From Symsagittifera roscoffensis (lineage: Eukaryota; Xenacoelomorpha; Acoela; Convolutidae): a DNA stretch of 64,000 bases. Both the position numbers and the translations under genes were made by a program. The stretch is taken from contig NC_087071.1 of NCBI RefSeq assembly GCF_963678635.1, forward strand, positions 44,815,095 to 44,879,094. Direction: 5' to 3'. Of this stretch, positions 14,001 to 27,036 are shown in pieces. The notes beneath the pieces are model-generated. The model had not been told where the DNA came from and ran no database searches. It saw nothing but the letters and a program-made list of their open reading frames with translations. Positions within the stretch are counted from its first letter, which is position 1, and every line of letters begins with the position of its first letter.

Positions 14001-17000
14001 AATTACATTCCACAAAAGCTGCTCAGCAACAGCCCATGGAACGAGCGTAAAACCGTTTGATCGCTTCTGATTGGTCCTGTGGAGGTGTCGTGGGTCTAAA
14101 ACAGACGGCATTTGAGTAGAATATAAACTCTGCTTTGAGGGGGCATTCAGAATTAAATGTCTAGAGAAACTCTTTGCATTTTTGAGGCAAGAAAGGCCAT
14201 GCCAACCATCTTCGGTAGCGTTTTTTCCGTTCGCAATTTTTCGAGCCTAATTGTAGTCCTATTCGCAATTCGACAGTTTTTACCTTAAATTTTTGCTCGG
14301 TATGATGATCAAACATTGAAAGCCAAATCTATCTTGGAACACATTGAATCTTTTTATGTCCGTTGGTTCGAGTCGTAAAAACAAGTCTGCAACTTCGCTG
14401 TCAAAAATTGACTCAATCTATTTTGTATTCGTTTCCCGGAGCCATTTCACTTTTCACAAGTTGATATGGCGTTCAGGATGGTTAAACAGGTCAAAAGTAT
14501 CATAGTAACCGAAGTAACAGTCAGGAGTCCCTTCAACACGTAATCCAGTCAAAATTCTAGATATGGAGGTGATAAGGATAAAAAGGAGATGATAAGTGTT
14601 AATGTCCTTACAATTAACCTCAATATGTGTTACGTTTTTTCAATGAGAATACGCAACTCGACACGAGAATTTATAAAAAGCAAAAATATTTGTATTATAA
14701 AAAAAAATTTTGTTGAAAGTTGTTTTTTCATTTTTTGTTCCGAGTACGCAAGCGGCGTTCGCAATCTGTATTGCCCGGTAGACCCTCTGTTTTAAAAAAG
14801 TGCCTGCTCTGGGTCCCTCAGAATATAAGCTTAGACTTTTACAAAGCTTGCTCGAAAAAATCTGTGCTGGGACCAGCCGCGCCCTGAATCTCAAAAACTA
14901 GCGGTTGAAAAAGATACCCATCAATTATTAAGTCGTTATATTTGTCATTTTTTGCTCTTATGCTTCAGCAAAGGAGTACCAGGGTTACAATTGGACCCGG
15001 CACTAATCCTACTAGGGGCTAAGGAGTCAACTACAATTACATTCCACAAAAGCTGCTCAGCAACAGCCCATGGAACGAGCGTAAAACCGTTTGATCGCTT
15101 CTGATTGGTCCTGTGGAGGTGTCGTGGGTCTAAAACAGACGGCATTTGAGTAGAATATAAACTCTGCTTTGAGGGGGCATTCAGAATTAAATGTCTAGAG
15201 AAACTCCTTGCATTTTTGAGGCAAGAAAGGCCATGCCAACCATCTTCGGTAGCGTTTTTTCCGTTCTCAAAATTTTGAGCCTAATTGTAGTCCTATTCGC
15301 AATTCGACAGTTTTTACCTTAAATTTTTGCTCGGTATGATGATCAAATATTGAAAGCCAAATCTATCTTGGAACACATTGAATCTTTTTATGTCCGTTGG
15401 TTCGAGTCGTAAAAACAAGTCTGCAACTTCGCTGTCAAAAACTGACTCAATCTATTTTGTATTCGTTTCCCGGAGCCATTTCACTTTTCACAAGTTGAGA
15501 TGGCGTTCAGGGTGGTTAAACAGGTCAAAAGTATCATAGTAACCGAAGTAAAAGTCAGGAGTCCCTTCAACACGTAATCCAGTCAAAATTCTAGATATGG
15601 AGGTGATAAGGATAAAAAGGAGATGATAAGTGTTAATGTCCTTACAATTAACCTCAATATGTGTTACGTTTTTTCAATGAGAATACGCAACTCGACTCGA
15701 GAATTTATAAAAAAAAGCAAAAATATTTGTAATACAAAAAATTTTTTGTTGAAAGTTGTTTTTTCAATTTTTGTTCCGAGTACGCAAGCGGCGTTCGCAA
15801 TCTGTTTTGCCAGGTAGATCCTCTGTTTTAGAACAATGCTTGCTCTGGGTCTCTCAGAGCAAAAGCTTAGGTTCTAAAAAAGCTTGCTCAAAAAAATCTG
15901 TGCTGGGACCAGCCGCGCCTTGAATCTGAAAAGCTAGCGGTTGAAAAAGATACCCATCAACTATTAAATCTTTATGTTTGTCTTTTTTTGCTCTTCCGCT
16001 TCAGCAAAGGAGTACCAGGGTTACAAACGGACCCAGTACTAATTCTACTAGGGGCTAAGGAGTCTACTACCATTACATCCCAAAAAAGCTGCTTAGCAAC
16101 AGCCCATGGAACGAGCGTCAAACCGTCCGGTCGCTTTTGGTCGGTCCTGTAGAGGTGTCGTGGGTCTAAAACAGACGGAATGTGAGTAGAATATAAAATA
16201 TGCTTTTTAAGGGCATTCAGATTTGAATGTATAGAAAATCTTCTTGCATTTGTGAGGCAAGAAAGGCCATGCCAACCATCTTCGGTAGCGTTTTTTCCGT
16301 TCGAAAATTTTTGAGCCTAATCGTAGTCCTATTCGCAATTCGACAGTTTTTACCTTAAATTTTTGCTCGGTATGATGATCAAACATTGAAAGCCAAATCT
16401 ATCTTGGAACACGTTGAATCTTTTTATGTCCGTTGGTTCGAGTCGTAAAAACAAAGTCTGCAGCTTCGCTGTCAAAAATTGACTCAATCTATTTTGTATT
16501 CATTTCCCGGAGCCATTTCACTTTTCTCAAGTCGAGATGGCGTTCAGTGTGGTTAAACAGGTCAAAAGTATCATATTAACCGAAGTAACAGTCAGGAGTC
16601 CCTTCAACACGTAATCCAGTCAAAATTCTAGATATGGAGGTGATAAGGATAAAAAGGAGATGATAAGTGTTAATGTCCTTACAATTAACCTCAATATGTG
16701 TTACGTTTTTTCAATGAGAATACGCAACTCGACTCGAGAATTTATAAAAAAAAGCAAAAATATTTGTAATACAAAAAATTTTTTGTTGAAAGTTGTTTTT
16801 TCAATTTTTGTTCCGAGTACGCAAGCGGCGTTCGCAATCTGTTTTGCCAGGTAGATCCTCTGTTTTAGAACAATGCTTGCTCTGGGTCTCTCAGAGCAAA
16901 AGCTTAGGTTCTAAAAAAGCTTGCTCAAAAAAATCTGTGCTGGGACCAGCCGCGCCTTGAATCTGAAAAGCTAGCGGTTGAAAAAGATACCCATCAACTA

Positions 17001-18148
17001 TTAAATCTTTATGTTTGTCTTTTTTTGCTCTTCCGCTTCAGCAAAGGAGTACCAGGGTTACAAACGGACCCAGTACTAATTCTACTAGGGGCTAAGGAGT
17101 CTACTACCATTACATCCCAAAAAAGCTGCTTAGCAACAGCCCATGGAACGAGCGTCAAACCGTCCGGTCGCTTTTGGTCGGTCCTGTAGAGGTGTCGTGG
17201 GTCTAAAACAGACGGAATGTGAGTAGAATATAAAATATGCTTTTTAAGGGCATTCAGATTTGAATGTATAGAAAATGTTCTTGCATTTGTGAGGCAAGAA
17301 AGGCCATGCCAACCATCTTCGGTAGCGTTTTTTCCGTTCGAAAATTTTTGAGCCTAATCCTAGTCCTATTCGCAATTCGACAGTTTTTACCTTAAATTTT
17401 TGCTCGGTATGATGATCAAACATTGAAAGCCAAATCTATCTTGGAACACGTTGAATCTTTTTATGTCCGTTGGTTCGAGTCGTAAAAACAAGTCTGCAGC
17501 TTCGCTGTCAAAAATTGACTCAATCTATTTTGTATTCGTTTCCCGGAGCCATTTCACTTTTCACAAGTTGAGATGGCGTTCAGTGTGGTTAAACAGGTCA
17601 AAAGTATCATATTAACCGAAGTAACAGTCAGGAGTCCCTTCAACACGTAATCCAGTCAAAGTTCTAGATATGGAGGTGATAAGGATAAAAAGGAGATGAT
17701 AAGTGTTAATGTCCTTACAATTAACCTCAATATGTGTTACGTTTTTTCAATGAGAATACGCAACTCGACACGAGAATTTATAAAAAGCAAAAATATTTGT
17801 ATTACAAAAAAAATATCGTTGAAAGTTGTTTTTTCATTTTTTGTTCCGAGTATGCAAGCGGCGTTCGCAATCTGTATTGCCAGGTAGATCCTCTGTTTTA
17901 CAAAAGTGTCTGCTCTGGGTCACTCAGAGCAATGCTTAGGTTCCCACAAAGCTTGCTCAAAAAAATCTGTACTGGGACCAGCCGCGCCTTGAATCTCAAA
18001 AGCTAGTGGTTGAAAAAGATACCCATCAACTATTAAGTCTTTATATTTGTCATTTTTTGCTCTTCCGCTTCAGCAAAGGAGTACCAGGGTTACAAACGGA
18101 CCAAGTACTAATTCTACTAGGGGCTAAGGAGTTTACTACCATTACATC

Positions 18149-19423
18149 TCAGAAAAGCTGCTTAGCAACAGCCCATGGAGCGAGCGTCAAGCCGTCTGGT
18201 CGCTTTTGATCGGTCCTGTAGAGGTGTCGTGGGTCTAAAACAGACAAAATTTGAGTAGAATATAAATTCTGCTTTAAAGGGGCATTCAGAATTATATGTC
18301 TAGAGAAACTCCTTGCATTTTTGAGGCAAGAAAGGCCATGCCAACCATCTTCGGTAGCGTCTTTTCCGCACACGCAATTATGCCGTTCGCAAATTTTTGA
18401 GCCTAATCGTAGTCCTATTTGCAATTCGACAGTTTTAACCTTACGTTTTTGCACGGTATGATGATCAAACATTGAAAGCCAAATCTATCTTGGAACACGT
18501 TGAATCTTTTTGTGTCCGTTGGTTCGAGTCGTAAAAACAAGTCTGCAACTTCGCTGTCAAAAATTGGCTAACTCCATTTGGTATTCGTTTCCCGGAGCCA
18601 TTTCAATTTTCCCAAGTTGAGATGGCGTTCAGGACGGTTAAACAGGTCAAAAATATCATAGTAACCGAAGCAACAGTCAGGAGTCCCTTCAACGCGTATT
18701 CCAGTCAAAATTCTAGATATGGAGGTGATAAAGATAAGAAGGAGATGATAAGTGTTGATGTCCTAACAATTAAACTCAATATGTGTTACGTTTTTTCATT
18801 GAGAACACGCAACTCGACACGAGAATTTATATGAAGCAACAATATTTGTATTACAAAAAAAATATCAATGAAAGTTGTTTTTTCATCTTTTGTTCCGGGT
18901 ATGCTAGCGGCGTTCGCAATCTGTATTGCCAGGTAGATCCTCTGTTTTAGAAAAGTGTCTGCTCTGGGTCACTCAGAGCATAAGCTTAGGTTCCCACAAC
19001 GCTTGCTCAAAAAAATCTGTGCTGGCACCAGCCGCGCCTTGAATCTCAAAAGCTAGCGGTTGAAAAAGATACCCATCAACTATTAAGTCTTTATATTTGT
19101 CATTTTTTGCTCTTCCGCTTCAGCAAAGGAGTACCAGAGTTACAAACGGACCGGGCACTAATCCTACTAGGGGCTAAGGAGTCTACTACTATTACATCCC
19201 AAAAAAGCTGCTTAGCAACAGCCCATGGAACGAGCGTCAAACCGTCCGGTCGCTTTTGATCGGTCCTGTAGAGGTGTCGTGGGTCTAAAACAGACAGAAT
19301 GTGAGTAGAATATAATTTCTGCTTTAAAAGGGCATTCAGATTTGAATGTATTGAAAATCTTCTTGCATTTTTGAGGCAAGAAAGGCCATGCCAACCATAT
19401 TCGGTAGCGTCTTTTCCGCACAC
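18149..19423 (-). pseudogene. Retroelement C-terminal domain, array copies that keep the ancestral motif
   Basis: Two array units near the right edge have minus-strand frames at 18472-18149 (107 codons) and 19423-19100 (107 codons). These still read KRPDG, and the second reads WDVIVVDSLAPS. The first unit of the array likewise keeps WDVTVVD (4686-4438). Edge units are therefore closer to the intact source protein than the central units, which read KRSNG and WNVMVVD. All are broken by frame changes and none has a start or an RT domain, so no functional protein is expected. Confidence 0.65.
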
Positions 19424-21773
19424 GCAATTATGCCGTTCGCAATTTTTGAGCCTAATCGAAGTCCATTTTGCAATTCGACAGTTTTAACCTTAAATTTTTG
19501 CACGGTATGATGATCAAACATTGAAAGCCAAATCTATCTTGGAACACGTTGAATCTTTTTATGTCCGTTGATTCGAGTCATAAAAACAAGTCTGCAAACT
19601 CGCTGTCAAAAATTGGCTCAATTTTTTTGGTATTCCTTTCCCGGAACCATTTCATTTTTCCCAAGTTGAGATGGCGTTCAGGATTGTTAAACAGGTCAAA
19701 AGTATCATAGTAACCGAAGTAACAGTCAGAAGTCCCTTCAACGCGTATTCCAGTCAAAATTCTAGATATGGAGGTGATAAGGATGAAAAGGAGATACTAA
19801 GTGTTGACGTCCTTACAATTAAACTCAATACGTATTACGTTTTTTCAATGAGAACAAGCAACTCGACACGAGAATTTATAAAAAGCAAAAATATTTGTAT
19901 TACTAAAAAAATCGTCGAAAGTTGTTTTTTCACTTATTGTTCCGAGTACGCAAGCGGCGTTTGCAATCTGTATTGCCAGGTAGACCCTCTGTTTTAGGAA
20001 AGTGCCTGCTCTGGGTCCCTCAGAATATAAGCTTAGGTTCCCACAAAGCTTGCTCAAAAAAATCTGTGCTGGGACCAGCCGCGCCTTGAATCTCAAAAGC
20101 TAGCGGATGAAAAAGATACCCATCAACTATTAAGTCTTTATATTTGTCATTTTTTGCTCTTCCGCTTCAGCAAAGGAGTACCAGAGTTACAAACGGACCC
20201 GGCACTAATCCTACTAGGGGCTAAGGAGTCTACTACCATTACATTCCACAAAAGCTGCTCAGCAACAGCCCATGGAACGAGCGTCAAACCGTTTGATCGC
20301 TTCTGATTGGCCCTGTGGAGGTGTCGTGGGTCTAAAACAGACGGAATTTGAGTAGAATATAAACTCTGCTTTGAGGGGGCATTCAGAATTAAATGTCTAG
20401 AGAAACTCCTTGCATTTTTGAGGCAAGAAAGGCCATGCCAACCATCTTCGGTAGCGTTTTTTCCGTTCGCAAATTTTGGAGCCTAATCGTAGTCCTATTT
20501 GCAATTCGACAGTTTTAACCTTAATTTTTTGCACGGTATAATGATTAAACATTGAAAGCCAAATCTATCTTGGAACACGTTGAATCTTTTTATGTCGGTT
20601 GGTTCGAGTCGTAAAAACAAGTCTGCAACTTCGCTGTCAAAAATTGGCTAACTCTATTTGGTATTCGTTTCTCGGAGCCATTTCAATTTTCCCAAGTTGA
20701 GATGGCGTTCAGGATGGTTAAAGAGGTCAAAAATATCATAGTAACCGAAGTAACAGTCAGGAGTCCCTTCAACGCGTATTCCAGTCAAAATTCTAGATAT
20801 GGAGGTGATAAAGATAAGAAGGAGATGATAAGTGTTGATGTCCTAACAATTAAACTCAATATGTGTTACGTTTTTTCAATGAGAACACGCAACTCGACAC
20901 GAGAATTTTTAAAAAGCAAAAACATTGGTATTACAAAAAAAATATCGTTGAAAGTTGTTTTTTTTTCATTTTTTGTTCCGAGTACGCAAGCAGCGTTCGC
21001 AATCTGTATTGCCAGGTAGATCCTCTGTTTTACAAAAGTGTCTGCTCTGGGTCACTCAGAGCATAAGCTTAGGTTCCCACAAAGCTTGCTCAAAAAAATC
21101 TGTGCTGGGGTCAGCCCCGCCTTGAATCTCAAAAGCTAGCGGTTGAAAAAGATACCCATCAACTATTAAGTCTTTATATTTGTCATTTTTTGCTCTTCTG
21201 CTTCAGCAAAGGAGTACCAGGGTTGCAAACGGACCCGGCACTAATCCTACTAGGGGCTAAGGAGTCTACTACCATTACATCCCAAAAAAACTGCTTAGCA
21301 ACAGCCCATGGAACGAGCGTCAAACCGTCCGGTCGCTTTTGATTGGTCCTGTAGAGGTGTCGTGGGTCTAAAACAGACGGAATGTGAGTAGAATATAAAA
21401 TCTGCTTTATAAGTGCATTCAGATTTGAATGTATAGAGAATCTTCTTGCATTTTTGAGGCAAGAAAGGTCATGCCAACCATCTTCGGTAGCGTCTTTTCC
21501 GCATACGCAATTATGCCGTTCGCAATTTTTGAGCCTAATCGAAGTCCATTTTGCAATTCGACAGTCTTAACCTTAAATTTTTGCACGGTATGACTACCAA
21601 CCATTGGGAGCCAAATCTATCTTGGAACACGTTGAGTCTTTTTATGTCCGTTGGTTCGATTCGTAAAAACAAGTCTGCAATTTCGCTGTCAAAATTGGCT
21701 CAATTTTTCGGATTTCGTTTTCCGGAGTCATTTCAATTTTCTCAAGTTGAGATGGCGATCAGGGTGGTTAAAC

Positions 21774-21779
21774 ATCAGA
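21774..21779. other. Possible 6-bp target duplication flanking the array (right)
   Basis: This ATCAGA matches 4080-4085. The first A is shared with the array consensus, so the exact edge is uncertain by one base. Confidence 0.35.
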
Positions 21780-22359
21780 TTCATTTGAGATAGGTTAACC
21801 CTCTCCTCGTCTCTAACTGCTCATTCTCTGAGTTTTTTTTAACAACATCGGATTAAATAAATACGTTCAGGTTCATACAGCAGCTAAGATATAAATAAAA
21901 ATCGGTAACAGAGTCTCTGGGTACCAAACCTCTAATTGCGACCTCTCCCGGAGATAACCTCGTTGTCTCCATATTTCTGTTCCACGGGAGGAGCGGTGCC
22001 GTCCCGAATGTGCCACTGTATCTTCCGTTCATACTGATTTTCTCTGATAAGCACATTATCGTATTCTTGTGTTACGATAAAAGGCCTTGTTCTTCCTGTA
22101 TTATTTTTCTCTCTCTTTCAACCGTTTTTGTATGGTAATTGGCTGTTGTGTTTGACAGGTTGTTATCGTCAGTATGACCGGTTTTTGATTTTCTCAGAAA
22201 TGTTTCAGACTAAATGGAAATTTTGAAAATAATATCTTCTGGATAATTCTAAGTTTCCTTTTTCAACTCGACATGAAAGCCTTTATCGTTTTTCTTTAGT
22301 GAGCGTCAGATGGTTTGGCTGTGCCATCCCGGGAAATTGCAAAAAAGTAGAATTAATGC

Positions 22360-23240
22360 AGACATGAACAAGTGTAACATTCGCCACAATCGTTACATTA
22401 ACTAGTACATGCCGACGGAAAATAAACCTAGGTTGTAAAACGACCTGCTAGCGTCTAAACACATCTTTAAATCCTCTCTACCAAAACTCGTTTTTTATGT
22501 AGTTCTCGTAACATCGGGCCGACGAAGTCGTTACAAAATGAATGCTATCGGCCAAACCGCTAAAATTAACTTAGTTGGAAGCAAAATAGTGAGCTCACGG
22601 CTGGGTCTCAGTATACGCAGACCATGAGGTCAGCCCTAAAAAAAACTATAATTACGATTCTTTGATTTTTTTTCAGCAGATAAAATCATCATATCCATCG
22701 GAGATGGATCGACTTTTTCCCTCAACCCCTAGCTTCTCATAATCTGAAAATGAACTCGATTATAATGTAGTTCAGTTGGGAACGTTCCAGAAAGCTAAAA
22801 GTCAGGCAGCTGTTGAAATCAATTTCTGAATCCGGATGAAGAGATATCTATTTCACAACCGGGGAAAAAGGGTAGCAAATCCTCCCATCAGACCTCCTGA
22901 TTTGCGGGATCTGCTCTGTAACTTTTGTAGCGCTCTTCCTCAAATACTGACGACTGTAATTTTTCTCCTGTCTACTATATCTGTCGCACGTCAGTTTCCG
23001 ATTAGCGAAAATCATCTGTCTGATTTTCGTTTTTTCAGTTGTTGCAAAAATTAAAAATGTTACGTTTCAAGAACGTTTAAACCGAAAATGTTAAAACAAC
23101 CATCCCAGTCCGAAGTGACTCTTCCCAGTTCGTTCAGTTTAATAGAAAAAGTGCTAGTCGTCAAAATTAGCATATCTTCCAGCAAATCTGCTCCGGTTAA
23201 AACTCGTTGCTAACGCACTTTTTCCGGTTCATTCTGGTCA
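22360..23240. repeat. Diverged ~0.9 kb duplication, copy 1
   Basis: Blocks of this stretch recur in the same order about 1.42 kb downstream (23780-24680). They are: GTAACATTCGCC; a GGTTCTCGTAACATCGGGCCGACG-like block; TCGGCC.AA.CGCT; AGTGAGCTCA.GG.TGGGTCTCA; the ATCCATCGGAGATGGAT hairpin; CTAGCTTCTCAT.ATCTGAAA; and GGGTAGCAA..CTCCC...GCTCTGTAAC. Divergence is high with many small indels, and no reading frame is shared. Function unknown. It could be an old transposon pair or a duplicated non-coding gene. Confidence 0.7.
22693..22709. repeat. Conserved 7-bp-stem hairpin, copy 1
   Basis: ATCCATC-GGA-GATGGAT is a perfect inverted repeat with a three-base loop. It is unchanged in both diverged copies of the duplication. 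Confidence 0.7.
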
Positions 23241-23779
23241 TAAGACATGAAAGCGATCAAAAATGTTCCGTTTTGCTGTTTTAAAAAAGTTTTCGATTCG
23301 AATTGCTTTTTTCAAAAGTTTGAATCGGTCCTGTTTTGCTAATTTCTCACAGTAAATGAGAGTCAGAAGTCAAAACAGAAGTCAGAGAGTCACAGTCAGA
23401 ATTCAAAACAGCCGAATATACAATTGCGAGAAACGCTCGGAAAGAATCTTGAGTCTGATTGTTATTCGCAATAAGCCCAAGTAATTTACTTGAGTAGAGT
23501 TGTCTTGGTTCATGATAGAGAATTCAACGATTGGAGGCGGAAAATTTCAGAGAAGAGCAAGAAGTTCAATTGAACTAGTATCCGATTTGATTGAGAACTT
23601 TCCCAATCAACTGACCTCACGGGCCAAAACTACTGATTTAAAAAAAATCTAAGACAAAATCAAAATAAAACTGTGTAATGAGTGAAGATCAAACGGAGAG
23701 TCCTTACACGGTGCTGGTGGAAACCCAAATAAAAAATCAATGAAGAGAGCTAACAAAAGAGCCATCATTAGAAACGTAT

Positions 23780-24680
23780 GATGAACACAAATGAGTGAAT
23801 TGTAACATTCGCCCGAAGAACATACCGAAGGAAAAAAGCAGCATCCTAAGACTACTGTATAGTTTCTAAATAGAGCCTTACGTGCTTTCAACCGTCTCTG
23901 CCATAGCCAGTTCAATGGGGTTCTCATAACATCGGGTCGACAAAAGCGTTGCTACCTAAAATTTATCGGCCGAAACGCTCACACTAGCTTAATTGCATAC
24001 AAAAGTAGTGAGCTCAAGGTTGGGTCTCAATATCCTCAGACTATGAGGACACTTATAATATCAGGGCTTAAACACTTTCACTATTGAGTCACTATATTAC
24101 TTTTGATTTTGTTCGGTAGATACAATCTTCCCATCCATCGGAGATGGATTGCTTCTTTCCTTCAATACTAGCTTCTCATTATCTGAAAGGGAATTTGATG
24201 TTTAATAAATTCAATTCAAAACCTTCCGGGAAGCTGAAAATTGTTAGAATTTTTGTTAAAAGTTTTTCTCCGAGACCCCTCCGGCTTCTCGATTCCGTGT
24301 GAAGAAGCGTTTTCTTCACGATGGGTATGGGTAGCAACTTCTCCCGTTAGCCTTCCCGGTTAGCGGGTTTTGCTCTGTAACGATTATAACTGCTCAACCG
24401 CTACAGCTCGGGACGTCTGTTTATGAAACATTGTTGACTTCAATTTTCGAACGTTCTCTCTATCTTCGTTGTCTAATTCTTAATCGCAAAAGTCCTTGCG
24501 CTTTACAGTGGTCGCGAAAAAAAATTGTAACGTGACTTTCCCTTTGAACAAATTGAAAAACAGCGTGTCAGTCAAACTGAACCTTCCTAATTTTTCCATT
24601 TCTATGAATGAAGACGTTTCTTGCTAGCATAGCTATTTCGTATGATCGAACCCCTTCATATAAAATTTGTTTCGTCGAAC
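23780..24680. repeat. Diverged ~0.9 kb duplication, copy 2
   Basis: This is the partner of 22360-23240. It contains CCCGTTAGCC-TTCCC-GGTTAGCGGG (24341-24365), a ten-pair hairpin with two G-T pairs. The corresponding stretch of copy 1 folds differently (ATCAG/CTGAT stem), so structural conservation there is not proven. Minus-strand ORFs at 23927-23649 and 24948-24688 overlap it but do not look like conserved genes. Confidence 0.7.
24133..24149. repeat. Conserved 7-bp-stem hairpin, copy 2
   Basis: The hairpin is identical to 22693-22709 although the flanking sequence has drifted. Confidence 0.7.
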
Positions 24681-25025
24681 TAATTTCTCAGCGGCATTCT
24701 GGTGGAATGGTAGAGAGGCGGCAAAGAAAAAAGATGACAGCAATATCGTGAAAAATTTTCAGGCAACTCTCATTAATAAAACATGAAACAATTCTTGAAC
24801 CTGAGCATCTCAATGACAATTTGAGCAGAATCGTGAGCGTGAAGGTTGAGGAATACACTCCTTGTGGAGAATCCCAGCTGGTAAAAGGATGGCAGTAAAA
24901 AAGCACGTTAAGGCAAGAAACAGAATATCGGATCTGATAAGAGCTCAAAAAAACGACAGGATTTTAAGCAACCCATCCAAATTATTGCAATAAGGAGATA
25001 AAAATTAGAGATCTAGAAGAAGCTC

Positions 25026-25047
25026 AGTTTTTCTCCGAGACCCCTCC
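25026..25047. repeat. 22-bp block repeated from 24261-24282
   Basis: A T-rich-then-C-rich block (AGTTTTTCTCCGAG...) is identical at the two positions, 765 bp apart. It may be a leftover of a third, mostly lost copy of the upstream duplication. Confidence 0.6.
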
Positions 25048-25049
25048 AA

Positions 25050-26600
25050 CTTGCATTTTTGCATTTCACTCTTAGTTACTATTACCTTTCAGATAATTTT
25101 TTTCGGTCGAAAAGTTTTTCGTTTTCATTTATGAAAGCCAAGATCATGACAAATTAATTTCATTAACGTATGATTTGCTAGCAGTAGATTTTTTAAAGTT
25201 TCATGGAGCGCATTGATTTGAACCGGAATTTGAATAAGAATCAGTTGAAAAGCAAAACTGAGGAGAAAAACAGCGATAAAAAAATTTCGCATAAAGGCAT
25301 GTTTTTGTTTTAACTAAGCTGTTATTGAGTGTCACTGAAACTTTTCATTCCAACAAAATTACTAAATTGTTATGCAAGATTTTTCAAAAACAAAATGTGG
25401 AAAAAAAATGAATCAGAGCTGCCGTTGAAGCAACAAAACAAACAACTAATTTATCTTTGCCTGATAAGGTTTTCAGCTATTTGAGCCTTACTATTGAATA
25501 GCTTTCGTAAGATAAGGTTCAAAAAATTTCATTCAGGTTTTCTTAAAGTCCATGCTATCAGTTGAAAGACACCTGGTTTTTCGAATATTAGAATTTTAAA
25601 TCAGAATAAGTTCATATACAAAAAGTTTCCAAAAAATCCATAAAAAATGAATAGCAGCTCTCATTTAAATATTTTAAAAACTCCTTCAAAACAACTAAAA
25701 ATTGATGTGCTTCGTCTTGATAAGCTATGATAAGATATTTGACTTTTTTATTGACCAAATGTCGGGTGTTCGGAAAAAAATTTTAAAATCGCCAAAAGTT
25801 CTTAATGTGTATTTTTTCTTTTTTCATAGCAAGCAAGCTCATCTTGCAGATGATGTGGGTTGATTGAGTTGTCGTAAAACAATGGAAAACTTCTACAAAT
25901 GACATCATTTAATTTAAATCAATTTCAAAACACGACATAAAAATTCAGTGCGTATAAAATAATATCTACAATCAGGTTATCTGCATCAAGCTAATCACAG
26001 ATAGAACTTGCGTTCATTGATGTTTTTGTTTTTAAAGAATTACTCTTTGAAACAAAAAAAAAATTAAAAATTAAAATTGTTGATGGTAATTTTTTCATTC
26101 AAAACGCTAAGAAAGGTTGCAAACTCATTTGTTGTAAGTAAACTTTGCATTTTATGTTTGTTATAGAAGTTCTACAATTTTCACTCCAAAACAAATTATG
26201 TCGAACAAATTATGTTTCTCGATCAAAATTTTAAGAAGGTGGCCCTGCTCTGCTCTCCACACTTCAGCGGTAAAATAGTCTAAAACATGTAAATCCTGTC
26301 TAGTGGAATTCAAAAGCTAGCGGGTACAATTATGTGCAGAATTAATAACAGGTCTAGGCAAAAAACTTTCCTTTTTAATTATGGTCATATTTTATTATGA
26401 TCAATTATAATTTATTTTTTAACGGAATTTTCACAATCAATTGGTTTTTTAATGCTTAAGTTTTTTTTGGTTCTATTTCGTTCTTAAGTTTTAAAATTAT
26501 CTATGAAATTGTTTTATTTTTCAGTTGCTTAATTGAAGAAGTAAACAATGTTTTTATGAATGTTTTGAAAACTGGGGTGACTTGAATGGATTAAAGGGGA
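25050..26600. other. AT-rich stretch with no recognisable feature
   Basis: Only short random frames and homopolymer runs are present. I see no gene or clear repeat here. Confidence 0.5.
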
Positions 26601-27008
26601 GGGCTCTCGTGCTTGAAGAACCGAATGCTTGAAAAGTTTCAACCAATCAAAATCGCTAAGCGTTCCTATTGGCTAGATGCCTTTCTCACAAAATCGAAGT
26701 CAATATTAACAGAAAATGTTTTAAATCAGTGGAAAAAATCTGAAATATTACAAATTGCGGGTTACAACCGCAATATTATTCAGATACACATCAAGATTTA
26801 TGAGTTCAAGTTCATAAGAATTTTTTAGTTTTGAAAAGTCATCTGCTCATTATCTAATCAGTCAATATTAACACTAATGGCCTGGATTTATTTTCTTAGT
26901 TTGAGATTTTCACGATTTATTTTGAGATTTTGAATACTCAGTTCTGATTGGGTGAAAGTAAGCTAAAATAAATTTCAAGCATTTGGTCCTTCAAGCATGA
27001 GGGACGCC
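26601..27008. mobile_element. MITE-like element with ~33-bp terminal inverted repeats
   Basis: The left end (26601-26634, GGGCTCTCGTGCTTGAAG..) matches the reverse complement of the right end (26973-27008, ..CTTCAAGCATGAGGGACGCC) with a few differences. The 71-codon + frame inside (26613-26828) overlaps the inverted repeat and is not a gene. No clear target duplication. Confidence 0.65.
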
Positions 27009-27036
27009 ACCGGATTGAAAAAGTACGGAAGCGGAG

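Larger units (their letters stand above)
4086..21774. repeat. Tandem array of 17 monomers of ~1.03-1.05 kb
   Basis: A phase marker (ATGGCGTTCAGG or a close variant) recurs at about 5116, 6165, 7199, 8248, 9283, 10315, 11368, 12400, 13433, 14467, 15501, 16538, 17574, 18621, 19671, 20702 and 21750. Spacing is 1032-1053 bp. The array begins at AGGTCAAATG (4086) and stops at GGTTAAAC/A (21774), which is exactly the same phase, so it holds a whole number of units. Two length classes differ mainly by about 17 bp around 'CCGCACACG..TTATGCCG', deleted between short CCG repeats in the shorter class. Edge units (first, and the last four or five) are the most diverged; central units are nearly identical to neighbours. 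Every unit carries the minus-strand protein remnant described separately. The 139-codon + strand ORFs in four units are the opposite strand of that remnant and are not listed as genes. Confidence 0.95.

Noticed and set aside
4086-21774. CRISPR-like or rDNA array
   Set aside because: Units are ~1 kb without short spacers, and no rRNA sequence is recognisable; the content is a decayed retroelement coding domain.
23649-24948. Minus-strand membrane-like ORFs (92 and 86 codons) as genes
   Set aside because: The homologous copy at 22.4-22.6 kb has stops in the same frame, so coding conservation is not supported.
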